This document shows, one piece after another, positions 12,561 through 23,237 of a DNA stretch of 64,000 nt. The notes under the pieces were generated by a model, which worked only from the letters and a program-made list of their open reading frames with translations, was not told the DNA's origin and made no database searches. A program made the position numbers and the translations under genes. The stretch covers positions 136,813 through 200,812 of the forward strand of contig MNCI01014175.1 of assembly GCA_015680685.1 (NCBI GenBank). The letters run 5' to 3'. Within the stretch, counting starts at the first letter, position 1, and each line of letters opens with the position of its first letter. The DNA comes from Gnetum montanum (Eukaryota > Streptophyta > Gnetopsida > Gnetales > Gnetaceae).

Positions 12561-13140
12561 GTGGAAGCCCTTCTAATTTTCCTTTGAAGACATAACCAAA
12601 TTCTAGTGTCAAAGTTTACATTACTTGATGAAGTTCATTTTGATGTTTTGCTTCACTTGTAGCAATGGTAAATAGAATCATAAAATCATGATCATTCTCT
12701 TAATGTTCTTTTAGATATTCCTTTTCACTTAGCAAAATTAAAGAAGCATTAAAAGTAACATTATCTCTATATTTCTATAATGTCATTGGGATTAACTAAT
12801 AAATCCCATCATTCATAGGGACTAACCATATATTCTTAGCTCCATCATAAGTAGCCTTGTTATCATAATTCCATGGTCTACCAAGGATTAAATCAATACT
12901 ATTTATAGAAATAATATCAGATTGTAGATGATCTTTAAAAGAATAAATCTTAAAAGACAAAATGAACCTTTCTTTTACCTCCTGGAAGTGATCTCTAAAA
13001 AGCTAAGACACCTTATAGGATTTTGGATAAGGAATCTTCTTCAATTAAAGGTTGTCAATAGCCTTGATAGAGATAACATTCTCTTGAGCACCTCCATCTA
13101 TCAAGATTTGAATTCATTTACCACTACATAGTCATCTAGC
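12561..13140 (-). pseudogene. Retropepsin domain, element E
   Basis: The minus strand near 13110-13070 reads ILIDGGAQENVISIKAI, an aspartic protease active site of the D-G-G type followed by the conserved N-x-I-S. Around 12890-12840 it reads SIDLILGRPWNYDNKATYDG, matching the LLGRPWQYD...HDG motif of chromoviral proteases. Stops are present. It lies between gag and RT, as expected. Confidence 0.85.
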
Positions 13141-14433
13141 ACCAATTTTAAGAGCATCTTCCATAAAGGATCTTCACTACCATTGTTGACATTTCTCATA
13201 AATGCATTAATTTTAGTAATATCCTTAATTAAAGGATCATTAAGATTACCTTAATTTGAATAATCTTCTATTTCAAAGGTTTGTAATTCATTGCTATTTA
13301 AAGCCTTAGGTTTCTTGCATTTCCATTATTTATGTCCTATCTCTCCATAATTGAAGCATTGTACCTTGAAGTGTTTACACTTTTCTTGATCTTTTCATTA
13401 CTTAGAATTATCCTTCTTGGATTCTTGACCTTATTTAGTCTTTTCTTACTTCTCTTGTGAATTATTCTTAGCATTACCTTTTTCCCTAGCTTCTTTACCT
13501 CCATTAGAAGCTTTGGAGTCTTTGCCTTTGGAAACTCTAGAACCTTTGTTGAACCCTTGAACTTTTCTTTTAGCTTTTAAATCCAAATTAGATGTGTCAT
13601 CTAAGGTTTGAGGTTTATAGAAAGTAAGTTATTTTTGAAGTTTCTTCTTAATTCCAATGTGAAAATTAGAAGGTTTTTTATATTCATCTCAATGCACTTT
13701 TTCTTGTTGAAAATATTTATAAAATTCCATGTAATATTCTTTCATATTTTTATCTTCTTATGTGATATATTTAAACTTTTGAATAACTTCTTATCTATGA
13801 TTAGACTTTTCAAATCTTTACTTTAACACGAATTACATGAGAGACTAGTCCTTGATAGGAATAACATTATTTACCTTATAAGAATATATTTCTTTTTTCC
13901 ACAATACAAGTGCAATGCCTTCCAATTTTGTTTTAGCATATGAGACCTTTTGATAGTCTTCTACATCTTTAAGCTTAAAGAATTTATGGATTATTTTTAG
14001 CTAGGAGATAAATAATTTAGTAGTTTCAATTTCATTATAGGATTTGACATCAACAAGAGACATTTTTAAATAATTTTTAAAAGATTTATCAAGAGCAACC
14101 TCAATTCCATCACCTTGCTTCCTTTAAGGCTTAGACGAAAGTTCCTTCTTCCATTTGCTTAGAAAGATGAAACCTTGAGACTTATTTTCAATAATAGGAT
14201 CATGAACAAATTCATTAACTTGATCTTCATCTTCTCCAAATTCTTCATTTCTAGAGAGGAGATCATCTTCAAGAGATAACATGGAAAAATGTCTTGAGGA
14301 AGATCTTGGTGAAGAAGTACTTGAGTTATTCCCTTTCCTAGATGCTTTTGGTGAAGAAGCATGTTCTTTGTTTTATTCTAACTTTGTAAGTTTCTCAATA
14401 ATGAGTTTAAGAGAATTTTTCATGTTATCCATG
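13141..14433 (-). pseudogene. gag with zinc knuckle, element E
   Basis: The frame opens at 14433 with MDNMKNSLKLIIEKLTK, then a serine-rich segment (NSSTSSPRSSSRH) and an acidic one (RNEEFGEDEDQVNEF). The core has FKNYLKMSLVDVKSYNE, FKLKDVEDYQKVSYAKTK and LEGIALVLWKKE, a Retrotrans_gag-like helix run. At 13390-13310 comes a zinc knuckle, CFNYGEIGHKxWKC, with the second Cys changed to Tyr. A Lys/Asn/Glu-rich stretch precedes the knuckle. Stops interrupt it. The start codon is 2 bp from the edge of the H LTR. Confidence 0.75.
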
Positions 14434-14434
14434 T

Positions 14435-15037
14435 TGATGAATGGTGAGGTACACCTATGTCCAACCATACAAATCATGAAGCATTCATGCACGATCTTGT
14501 CAAATTTTGTAGACTCTATCATTCTAGTACACTAGTTTTTTAGGAAGTGAACCTTATCCTAAAGATTGTTCATTGTTCATTTTTCATGTACAAAGGTATG
14601 GTTAAGTGTAATATAGGCATATTGTTTTTATTATTTTATTATTTATGTTCTTTGATGCTTAGAGTAGAGAGATGAAATAATTTAACAACTAATCTAATTT
14701 AACCACTCAACTAGTCTTCAACTAGTCCTAACATAAGCATATGATCCCACTTTTTGTACATGTCCTAAAACCATGTATCCATTGCTAAGTTACCAAGTGC
14801 TACACTACTAGGCACACCAAGCAATAACACTGCTGGGATTTCCAAGCAAATATGTGTTTACACTCAAAGTGATTGTACTTGTGTACTTAATCTATTTAGC
14901 TTAATTAATTAACTAATTTATTAAATTCTAATTTATATTAATTAATTTATATTTNACAGCCCCATTGATGGGGAAACAACACTTAAATGGGGCTTCATCG
15001 ATGAGGGCCTATTGATGCAAGACTTTGACACTCATAA
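14435..15037 (-). repeat. 3' LTR of element H (shortened)
   Basis: The plus strand starts TGATGAATGGTGAGGTACAC and ends CTCATAA just before TACCCC, matching the family-A LTR ends TGATGAG...CTCATCA. It aligns with 48885-49707 over the first ~450 bases but is ~220 bases shorter. The missing part coincides with a single N at 14955, so part may be lost in the assembly. Confidence 0.75.
14955..14955. other. Single N (assembly join) in H 3' LTR
   Basis: An isolated N sits where sequence expected from sister LTRs is absent. Real sequence may be missing here. Confidence 0.9.
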
Positions 15038-15050
15038 TACCCCTATGACT
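15038..15050 (-). promoter_or_regulatory. Polypurine tract of element H
   Basis: The minus strand reads TAGTCATAGGGGTA directly against the 3' LTR, the same motif as AGTCATGGGGGTA beside A1's 3' LTR and AGTCATGGGGATA at 41491. It would prime plus-strand DNA synthesis. The next ~190 bases (15051-15239) are the 3' untranslated stretch, also shared with A2 41366-41490. Confidence 0.75.
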
Positions 15051-15239
15051 AAATTAAAAAATTTCCTTGAGTTGTCTTACAAAATTGATAAGGTATGGGA
15101 TTATTGATTGACTCTTAACATAACAAACTAACTTGACAAAACTGAGTGCCCAAGTGTATGAATCAACAAATTACAAAATTTGTGGTGTCAATGACACAAA
15201 ATTAAACACCACGACATGACTACACAAAATTGGACAACA

Positions 15240-17029
15240 CATCCTTTGATGGCATGAAGATAGTGGAGAAGATCAAAAAATCCCATGTGATGGAGGCTCC
15301 TGAGGTTTTGAATGGCATTTACTAGCTTTAGAAATGTGTGATGGCTAAGGTGGTTATGCATATCTTTCTATGGCTACAACCTCTAGTGGAAGGTGAAAGA
15401 TATCTAGTAATGCCTTTATCTTCTCCTCCTTTCTCCAAGGATCATTCATAGTCCATGTAGCATCATCTATGTGGATTGGAATGGGAATATCCCATGAATA
15501 GCACATTATTGGAAACATCTCTTTCACATTGGTAAACTAGGCAGTGAACTATTTGCATTTGATATTGAATGTTGACTATGTTCTATAGCTCTTAGTAGTT
15601 GTTCATCCTCTTGGCTAGGTTGTCAGTAGTTGATTGTTGATCAATGAATCATGCCTTAAGAACTTTTAGTTTAATATTTTCCAACAAAAGCTTTTGCTTA
15701 TTGTATTTATGATGATTGAACTTAGCCTCATACAAGTAGTACAAGGTGGCTACCTATTTCTCTAGTATTGACCATAGCTATCCAAGAATCAACATGGCTA
15801 GATTTGCATATCAAAGATTGGTGAGCTCCATGTATTATATCATATTCTTAATATATAACTCCTTTATGTTGATTTCTACCTTATTATGGGCATCTATCCA
15901 TCAATAGACTTCCCTGCTAGAGTTGTTGGAGGAGTTCATTCACTTTTTCCTTTGTCAAATGGATGTGTTTTTCATTCAGTTCTTTTTGTAGACCAACCTA
16001 CTCTCTATAATGATCTTTGACTTTCTCAAATTTGAGGGATTCCTAGTATTCATACAACCATTGGATAGTTTTAGTGATGTCTAGCACAACTATTTGAGTG
16101 GTAGATGGAAGTGTTAGTCAATATTGCTCTACTTGGATAGTTGTTGGTTGGGACAAGCTTGACAACATTATTGGTGTAATGAGCTATTCCTCCCCTTTGA
16201 TAGAGTTTCCTGATGAGTCAAGGAAAGAGGAGTTCCTTCCTTCCATGTTCATTTTCTTTAAACTACTTATCCATGTATAAATAGATTAGTTATAGAAGGT
16301 TGATAGGGAATATTCCACTTAGAGGGATACATGCTTGGGCAGAAAAAGTGGTGATTTTTCTTAGCCTCATCATGGGATTGAGGTGGAAGGCTATAATCTT
16401 ATAGTGGATCCTCTCTTTTGATGTGAGAGTTCCAAAATGCTTATAGTCAACACCATAGCACTGCTAAACCCATTCTTTCTTGATGATGGGTTTTGCCTAC
16501 ATTGGGATCTCATCAAGACTTGCCCCTATTTTCAACAATCCAAGCACTACAGTAATGGTTTGCACTGAGTAGGACATTGAGATGTCCTTGATTTTTATTG
16601 TCAATCTAGGCTACTTGTTGTTCTAGAATAGGAATGTCTCTCTGATGTACCACTCCCTTGTGGAAGTGATGATTGGCCATACGGGAGAGGCCTTTAGCTA
16701 GTCCTACACTTCTTTTGGTACCTACTCTAGGAATGGGCCAAAGTTTAACTCCTAGAGCACTATTTTCTAGACCTTTCATATCTAATTTGTTTCAAGAAAG
16801 CCTTTGTTAAGGTCACCTCCAGATTTTCTTATAGTGCTAATACATCATCCTAATGGGAATGTTCTATTGTTGCTACTAGTTTTGGAATCTATCTGATAGA
16901 TTCCTCTTTTGCATCTTCCTTTGCAAGTGGTTCTTCTTGGGCCTGTTCTTGGCCCCTTCCCATTCTAGGCCATTTCTTCCTTGGTTGAGATGGTCTTTCT
17001 TCTTACATGTGCTTTCCTTTTGGTGCCAT
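15240..17029 (-). pseudogene. ORF2 of element H (extra gene downstream of pol), degraded
   Basis: ORF2 starts at the ATG at 17029 on the minus strand with MAPKGKH, then RPSQPRKKWPRMGRGQ, parallel to MPPKQKLSQEGEPSQPW in A2 at 38357. Its C-terminal part (15560-15390) reads VKEMFPIMCYSWDIPIPIHI and DPWRKEEKIKALLDIFHLP, parallel to A2's VNAKELFLEILHP and DPRSKEKKMKALLDAF. The middle is Lys/Glu/Gln-rich and probably coiled coil. Function unknown. Extra ORFs between pol and 3' LTR are known in Tat and Athila elements (some called env-like), but I see no signal peptide or clear membrane span. Multiple stops. Confidence 0.7.
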
Positions 17030-17332
17030 CTATGGTTGCAACACATCCATGGATTAGTAGAGATAATGTGTAACTTTAAATTTTTTGAATACCTTATCTC
17101 ATTAGTTAGTTACACTTTGGCTAAGGTTGGACCATGATAGATTGATTATTTTATCATAATTTTATTAATTATTCATTGTAAGTATCAGCAGAGCTTGTTA
17201 GAAAGGTTTAACTCTTGTAATTTGGTGTTTAAGAGTTGATTTTTTAGTTAAACCTTTGTGGGAGTTAGAAAAATGGTGAAAACTTTTCTATCAAAAATGG
17301 CACATTTATGGTCCTCATGACAAGGAGCTTAC
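17030..17332 (-). other. Predicted intron in the ORF2 leader of element H
   Basis: On the minus strand the donor reads CAGAG|GTAAGC at 17332 and the acceptor CAACCATAG| lies directly before the ORF2 ATG. Length 303 nt. A2 has the same layout with a 310-nt intron, and the exon bases before the donor also match (GACCCTACAACTACCAGAG here, GATCCTACACTTACCAAAG in A2). Conservation of both sites in a decayed element supports a real intron. Confidence 0.6.
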
Positions 17333-17479
17333 CTCTGGTAGTTGTAGGGTCAAAGAACAAAGTGATTTGGATAAATGATTAGGAAATTATGAGCTTTGAA
17401 AGGTTTTGGGCTCTAAAAATTTGAAAAAATTCCTTGGCATTTACAAGAAAATGTAAAATTTTTTAAGTGGGGTCATGCC

Positions 17480-17488
17480 TATATATAG
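17480..17488 (-). promoter_or_regulatory. Internal TATA box upstream of ORF2, element H
   Basis: The minus strand reads CTATATATA, 148 nt before the splice donor and 458 nt before the ORF2 ATG, matching the spacing in A2 (TATATATA at 37892). The bases upstream carry CCCCATTGATGAAG, resembling words in the LTR promoter of the same family. Confidence 0.5.
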
Positions 17489-18113
17489 TATTTTTTTTCT
17501 TATGTCGATGTGGCCCTATATATGGGGTCTTGTATATGGTTCTACTTCATCAATGGGGTCCTTAGGCAAAATTTTTAAATTTGAATATCTCAGAAAATAT
17601 TAGAAATTTTTTAATGAATTTGGACTCCATGGAATTTCAAAATAGCCAAAAATATGATAAAAGCATTGAAGAGGATCTTTGAATGTTCAAAAATTGAAAA
17701 CTTTGATCGAGAATGTGTTTAAGAACAAAATATGTAAAGGAGTACATGGTATGATGTAGAAGATGGATGTACGAAAAATTTTGATTGAGAGAATGTTTAA
17801 GGATAAGGTACTTAATGAACCCAACTAAGAGATATGCAAGTGGATCCTCCCCACAGTAGACACATATCTTGTTTGTGCTTGCATAACCTCAACCTAAGGA
17901 GTCTGTGAACCCCATAGGTGATTAATGGTCAATAGAAGTTAAGGATCAAAACACATAAGATTCTACCAATGAATTTAAGGATGTCAAACCAAGACATAGA
18001 ATCAAGAACATGGACACCAACAATAAGGTGAATTATTGTCAGCATAGATGAAAGATGGAGAAGATGGAATGATCAAAAACGTTGTAAATTAAGGTTGTAA
18101 TGATCAAAAACGT
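17489..18113 (-). other. Spacer between pol and ORF2 of element H
   Basis: It aligns in reverse with A2 37310-37890, for example the 'aggacccacc..gcataactc' and 'ggagactc' phrases at 17850-17910. A 17-base word 'aatgatcaaaaacgttg' is repeated at 18068 and 18099 next to the D insertion. No coding signal. Confidence 0.65.
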
Positions 18114-19315
18114 TGATGGCTAGAATCACCGAGGGGTTAATGGATGCATAGTCTTAACCCCCCCTCCATGTGAGGGCCTTGCTAAAAATGGAGGTGGAGC
18201 ATCCTAAACAGTATTTTCAATCAAATAGAAACTTTATTAGTTACAACCGAGGTAGTGGGTACAACCAAGGGTGGCTTGGTTAGTTGAAATGCAAGTATAA
18301 ACAATGTGAAATGGTGCTAAGTGTTAAAGCAGTGCTAAGTGTAGAGCATAGCCATGGACTAGGGGTGAGTGTATCCAAGGGTTTCAATTGACACGAGAGT
18401 GTCAACCCATGGAGACTAGCACCCAAGCATAGTACATTGTGATGATGCATGAAAAAGTTCAAAAATATGCAAGAAAAATGTAATAAAATGCTAGAAATGG
18501 AAGAGAGAAATGGAACACTACCCTAAATGGGAGCATAATTAACTCCAAAAGGGTCTCAAAAGGTATGCAATGTATAACAGGTGTAGTGGGAGCATATTCA
18601 TTGTCTTGGTGGTGTTGGGCCATGAAGTTTGGTACTTGCCATGATGAACCATGCCTGCTGGGTTGGCTACTACAGTGTATTATGGGCTATGGTGTCCTAC
18701 AAGGCTACAATGGAGCTAAAGTGGGTCATAGAACATAACTCTACCTCTCTACTAGTGCATTTGGATCTTGTTTTCCCAAAGATGCTAAGTTCCGAATGCC
18801 AAATGCCAAGTGCTAAAAATTCTTACATCCAAGGAATGCCAACTTCTTTGGAATGCCAACCATCTAGGAATGTCAACTACCTAGGAATTCCAAACATCTA
18901 GGAATGCTAATTACCTAGGAATGCAAACTACCTAGGAATGCCAACTACTAAAATGTTGGGGATCCAGGGGTATTTATAAGGCTAGGGCTAGCACAAAACA
19001 TGGATTAGGTGCCACGTGGTAGTGCGGTAGGTGGGACAGTGAGAAAAATTCAAAAAAAATTCTATGTATAGAGGTGACTAGAAAATTTTAAAAATTTTAT
19101 AACTTTGGCTACTATGTTCACCCTGTGTTACGCATGGGATGCGTAACTTAGTAGTTAGAAAAAATATGGACAAAGTGCCATTGTTTTCACACTTAGTCAA
19201 ATTTGTAGTTAAGATGTCGAAGCCCAAAATTTTGTGGTATTTCAATGGTCCCTCTTTGTTGACATTTAGAGGATTGGATTGAGAGATATCAACAAAGAAT
19301 TACAAAACATCACAA
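18114..19315 (-). repeat. LTR of element D (minus orientation)
   Basis: Reverse complement of 19230-19310 matches the first bases of the B/C LTRs ('attctttgttgatatctctc...accattgaaataccacaaaattt'). The other edge, TGATGGCTAG at 18114, matches TGGTCGCTAG at 7529. A TATA box (TATAAATA, minus strand, 18971-18978) lies inside. Confidence 0.6.
18780..18960. repeat. Tandem repeat (CTAGGAATGCCAACTAC, ~18-20 bp units) in D LTR
   Basis: Seven or eight imperfect units of 'ctaggaatgccaactac' follow one another just upstream (minus sense) of the D LTR TATA box, a position where short arrays can act on promoter strength. Confidence 0.75.
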
Positions 19316-21004
19316 TAGATGTAGCACCAACATCACTCACTAGTACAAGATTGGATGTCGTTCCACCATGTTCGAGTGTTGTGGATAAGGGTTTGTTGGG
19401 GCAAAGTATGTAGGCAATGTGCTAGGGATATGAAATGTAACTAACAGAAATAAAATGCAAACAATATATCCTAATGCAAGATGAAAAGTTAGCACAGTTG
19501 ATGGTGACCATGGCATGAAGTGGCTTACCCCAAAAATGCTAACCTCTCATCAAAGTGCTCATGAGAGAGTCAAATTCAATCCAAGGTTGGACTGGTTACG
19601 AAGCTACAATGTTTTCAATTTTCTTGGGGATGTGATTTTCCCCATTTTTTTTGTTTTTTCATTTTTTCTCCTTTTTTTTTGCCTTGTTGCAAGGAAAACC
19701 CCTGTTGGGTTCAACTTACTACTAAATGCTACCTACAAGATGTGGGCCATCAAGTAGATGGGCTTTGCTTTGATGCAACCACATTGCATCTATAGGATAG
19801 GTGTTTCCTACCCAAGATGAGTTGTGTTACATCCATTGGGACCTTAAATAGCCAAAAGAGGTTTCCCATAGGATGAGTTGTGTTACATCTACCTTGGGTT
19901 CTATGGTTGACATGAAGAGAATGCCATATGCGTTATAGTGCATATGCATTAGAGAGATGTGCAATCATGAGTATGCAGGGAATGAGAGCCTATTGGAATG
20001 AAGGAGCGGATGTACATAGATTGTAATGGGATGATGGGGATGTACACTTTTGAGTGGCTTAACTAGTTTAATCATGCACATTGGAGTAATGTGGTGACTT
20101 GCTGCTATGATGAGATGCTTCTTTGCACAACTGCCTTTAGGACTTCATCCTACAAACACAACTCCATGAAGATAAAAAAACCACAAAATGTGAAATGCAA
20201 GTGCAAATGCCAAATGTGAAGATGCTACAAGTGCTAGATGTGAAGATGATATAAATGCATCAAATGTTGCACTATTTGTAAGTGCTTAGGAAGCCAATGA
20301 AAGTGCTAGGGTGATGATGCTACGAGTCCTCTGAAGGTCACATTAATGGTAGGTGTTCCAAAAGATTCGCAAAATGGTGGAAGGCGATGATGCTACTAGT
20401 GCCCCAAGGGTTTCACCAATGGTAGGTGGTCCAAAAAATTAGCAACATGCTAGTTTAAATTCTTGGTAGACTGTGATCCTAGTTAAAGGTCTTGATAGAC
20501 TATGATGTGCTAGTTTATAGTCCTAGTAGACTGTTGGGTGCTAGTTTAACATTGTAGCAAATGGTGGATGTTGTGCTAGTTTAACAGCATGACTCAAGAA
20601 TTATTTGTGCTAGTTTATAGTCATAGAAGACTATTTGTGCTAGTTTTTTGCATCATGGTGAATGAGTGGTTACCTTGCTTTTGTGAGGTCCAATGCTATA
20701 TGCATAGTCATTTTGTGTGCTTTCAAGATCCTGCAAAAATCAACTAGAAAAACCACATCAAGTGGAAATTGTGTAACAAAGTTAAAATGCACAAATGAAA
20801 GGAAGGCAATGCGAAAAGAAATAGTTTTAGGCCATTCCAAGACATGGGCTAGTTTAAGTCCTTTTTAAGACATGTGTTTTTATAGTTTTATGTTTTTTTT
20901 TATTTTTATGTGTTTTTGATGTATTTCAAATGAAATGCGTAAGCTAAGTGGATGGATGGATAAACAAAGTAGAAATATGTAAACAAAGTAAAGTAGTGTG
21001 TAAA
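19316..21004 (-). other. Non-coding middle of element D
   Basis: Between the protease end and the LTR there are about 1.7 kb with no recognisable RT or integrase. A pyrimidine-rich patch is at 19630-19680. Direct repeats are described separately. Whether pol was deleted or never present cannot be told. Confidence 0.5.
20310..20650. repeat. Direct repeats in element D
   Basis: Two imperfect ~70-bp units begin 'gatgatgctac.agt' (20311 and 20386) and include 'aatggtaggtgktccaaaa'. They are followed by five units built on 'tgctagttta..agtc..agtagact' between 20448 and 20650. Function unknown. Confidence 0.65.
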
Positions 21005-21610
21005 CTAGGATAGCAAGTGAAATGTAAATGCATGAACAAATGCAAAGCAAGGAAAAACCAAAAATGCATGGCCCATGGAGGCAAGGGGTAAGCATACGCT
21101 TAGCGCATTTTTGGGCAAGGGAAAGTTTTGATCACATACTTTCTTCCTAATTGGACATGGATTAGGGGGTATGTAAGGCTTAGGATCCTCTAACAGGCTA
21201 TTTTCTTCAACCACTCATTCAAGTGTGTTAGCCTTAGGTGTTTCATTCGTTACTGTAGGTATATCACCAAGAAACTCCACCTCTGACACTTGCTCCATGT
21301 ATATGTTCTGGGTAGCCAGAGAGGGGATGTTATCACCGTGGATGATAACTTGGCCATCTTCATATGAAAGGTGGATTTCTTGATGGATGAGAGAGGAGAC
21401 AACCCATAGTTGAGCTAGCCAAGGCCTACCTAGGATCAAGTTGAAGCTTGGCATCTCCTCTATGATAGTGAAATCTATGCTGGTGGGGAATTGCTCTCCT
21501 GCCATGAAGGCTAAGTTGATTGTACCCCTAATGGTAACACGTGATCCATTGAAATATTTTAGACACATGATTTTGGTTGGCCTAATTTCATCTACCAGGC
21601 CTAGCTTGTC
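21005..21610 (-). pseudogene. Truncated retropepsin and linker, element D
   Basis: The minus strand codes LVDEIRPTKIMCLKYFNGS, then FTIIEEMPSFNLILGRPWLA and VIIHGDNIPS, the C-terminal half of a Tat-type aspartic protease. It stays open for 117 codons from 21568, meets one stop, and continues as an open frame to 21005 (EDPKPYIPPNPCPIRKKVC). The active-site Asp segment is missing because the copy is cut at ~21610. Compare the full domain in C at 3190-3940. It appears the best-preserved B/C-family protein piece in the window. Confidence 0.75.
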
Positions 21611-21725
21611 TATTATCTAGATTAAGTTCATAAAAAGTTCCTTGTGGAGTTTTGTGTTTAAAATGGCCTAAAAAGATCCATCCTTACTCTAAACCTAAAC
21701 CAACCCCTTTCAATGACTTCACATT
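21611..21725 (-). other. Fragment of the H spacer between D and A1
   Basis: It aligns in reverse with A2 37200-37300 ('aaaaagttccttgtgg' against 'gaaagtcccttatgg'). It ends with ACATT at 21721-21725, the left copy of the A1 target-site duplication. Confidence 0.75.
21721..21725. repeat. Left target-site duplication of A1 (ACATT)
   Basis: ACATT directly outside the left LTR is identical to 28667-28671 outside the right LTR. Five bases is the normal duplication for Ty3/gypsy integrases. Confidence 0.93.
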
Positions 21726-22795
21726 TCATGAGTGGCGAGGTACCCCTACACTCAACCATATGAATACGAGCGTGCACGTGTGATCCAGTCGAACTCCGCA
21801 GACTAAATGCCTTAACACCACAAGAAACACTTGAGGTTAATCGTTCGTTGTCTTCCCAGGCTTGATTGTAAGTGTCACGGTGTATGGTAAAGCAAGTCTG
21901 AGGTATGTGATTCTTTTGGTATTTTTCGGTTTATTTTCTATGCTATCAGAGGAAAGGGTTGAGAAACTAAGCTAACTCTAACTAATGTCCTAAGTCTAAA
22001 TTAACTAGCGTCAACATCCGTTCCCACTTACCGGACACACCCTGAACTATGCAACTGTGGCTTACCAAACGCTAATCGTTACTGGGATCACCACACGTAA
22101 CGCAAGTGCTCGAAGTGGTCGTACTGAGGCACCTATTTAGCTTAAGTGTGATAAGTAGCCGATTCCTTAGCTAGCCGTACACACCCATGGGTGCTCGTAA
22201 CTAAGTCGTACTTATCACACGTTCTAGCCTAGCGATGAGCAGTCGATACCTTGACTAGCCGTACACATTGAACTACCACTGGGATTACCAAGCGCAGAAT
22301 CCTGGAATACGCTACTGGGTTACCAAGTAGTCAATGCTCGTAGTCAAGTCATACTCACGCGTTGCGACAAGTAGCCGATTCCTTGATTAGCCGTACACGT
22401 TTGTAGATGCTTGTAATCAAGTCGTACTTGTGAGCACTAGGAAACTAGTAAATAAACAATAATAAAACCACGTGCTGCAAGGTTTATACAATCAAGTTCG
22501 TCTTTATTGCCGTACACAACTTGGGTTCCGGTTACAAGCTGCTCGAATAAAGAGCCGTTCATTCTAGGACTCCTACTGCGGGCACATGGGAAAAATTCTA
22601 ACTCTGGAGTGATCAATCTGCCAGAGCTTCGCTACTTCTAGCCAGGATTTGGAAATGAAGGGAGTGTCGCCTCTTATTTATAGATATGGCGGCGGACCGC
22701 GATATCGCGTACACGATATCGCATGGGATGCGATATCGTGGCAGCCGCGATATCACGTACGCGATATCGCAGCACATGCAGGTCGCGTCTCATCA
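21726..22795 (-). repeat. 3' LTR of A1 (1070 bp)
   Basis: Aligns end to end with 27650-28666 with few substitutions. The 53-bp length difference is explained mainly by the palindrome array at 22701-22768. It contains a TATA box at 22674-22683 (minus strand CTATAAATAA). Confidence 0.95.
22701..22768. promoter_or_regulatory. GATATC palindrome array in A1 LTR (five copies)
   Basis: Five GATATC sites lie at 22701, 22715, 22732, 22749 and 22763, mostly within longer palindromes such as GCGATATCGC, just upstream (minus sense) of the LTR TATA box. The 5' LTR has only two (28620, 28634). The position suggests an upstream promoter element. The function is inferred. Confidence 0.6.
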
Positions 22796-22808
22796 TACCC
22801 CCATGACT
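22796..22808 (-). promoter_or_regulatory. Polypurine tract of A1
   Basis: The minus strand reads AGTCATGGGGGTA immediately before the 3' LTR, where the plus-strand primer is made during reverse transcription. Confidence 0.85.
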
Positions 22809-23177
22809 GAATGAAACCTTTTTCTTGAGTTCCTTACAATGATATCAGGTAGGTATGGGATTATTAGGGGAAATGAAACTAATGGGATGACATGTGAACG
22901 GTCTTTATTACAAGACTTGACAAAACCGGTGTTCATGACAACAAGGGTGAACACCTTATTACAATGACATCAGGCCACAGTTGACAGCTAAGAGAAAAGA
23001 GGAGAGAGAATAGAAGAGAAGAAGAGAGAAGAGTCTTGTTGCTATCAACGCCTAGATTGCACCTTTCGTTGTCTATCCGTAAGCGCATTATCAATTCTGC
23101 TCCTTGCATAGCGGCTTCAATGCTGCTCCACTCCAAGTGTTTGCTCCAGATCCATTCCGTTGTTGTATGATGGCCAT
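22809..23177 (-). pseudogene. Remnant of ORF2 in A1
   Basis: After a predicted 3' splice site (GTGCAG|ATGGCC) a reading frame starts at the ATG at 23177, MAIIQQRNGSGANTW, and stops after 28 codons. A different frame from 23235 to 22933 is open for 100 codons but would need a start inside the intron. A2 has about 3 kb of ORF2 at this place, so A1 has lost the gene and kept its leader. The last ~150 bases before the PPT match A2 41366-41490. Confidence 0.5.
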
Positions 23178-23237
23178 CTGCACCCACAACACAATCATAT
23201 ATTAGCAAGGGTAATTGAATTATTAAGCAAATCATAC
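23178..23237 (-). other. Possible short intron in the ORF2 leader of A1
   Basis: Minus-strand donor GCAAG|GTATGA at 23237 and acceptor GTTGTGGGTGCAG before the ATG at 23177. The place and the acceptor-ATG junction match A2 and H, but the intron would be only 60 nt, short for a plant. It may be a shrunken relic. Confidence 0.4.

Larger units (their letters stand above)
8976..14434 (-). mobile_element. Element E: degraded chromovirus (Ty3/gypsy with chromodomain)
   Basis: On the minus strand, right to left, the order is gag with zinc knuckle (14433-13141), protease (13140-12561), RT (12560-11960), RNase H (11960-11121), integrase (11120-9990), chromodomain remnant (~9945-9880) and 3' LTR (9805-~8976). 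This is the standard chromovirus order. The same family is present as F at 53757-59880 on the plus strand. The 5' LTR is missing: the H LTR begins 2 bp before the gag start codon, so a deletion or rearrangement removed E's 5' end. Confidence 0.85.
18114..21610 (-). mobile_element. Element D: truncated B/C-family element inserted in H
   Basis: D interrupts the H spacer: H sequence stops near 18085-18113 and resumes at ~21611 in register with A2. On the minus strand D shows protease (21610-21005), a non-coding middle (21004-19316) and a 3' LTR (19315-18114). There is no RT, RNase H or integrase and no 5' LTR. The right edge cuts the protease just after its active site, so the 5' half is gone. 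The CpG content is higher than in H, suggesting a younger age. Confidence 0.6.

Noticed and set aside
21005-21095. Possible membrane protein in the 20880-21095 minus frame
   Set aside because: The hydrophobic run comes from T-rich non-coding sequence. A neighbouring frame carries the protease linker.
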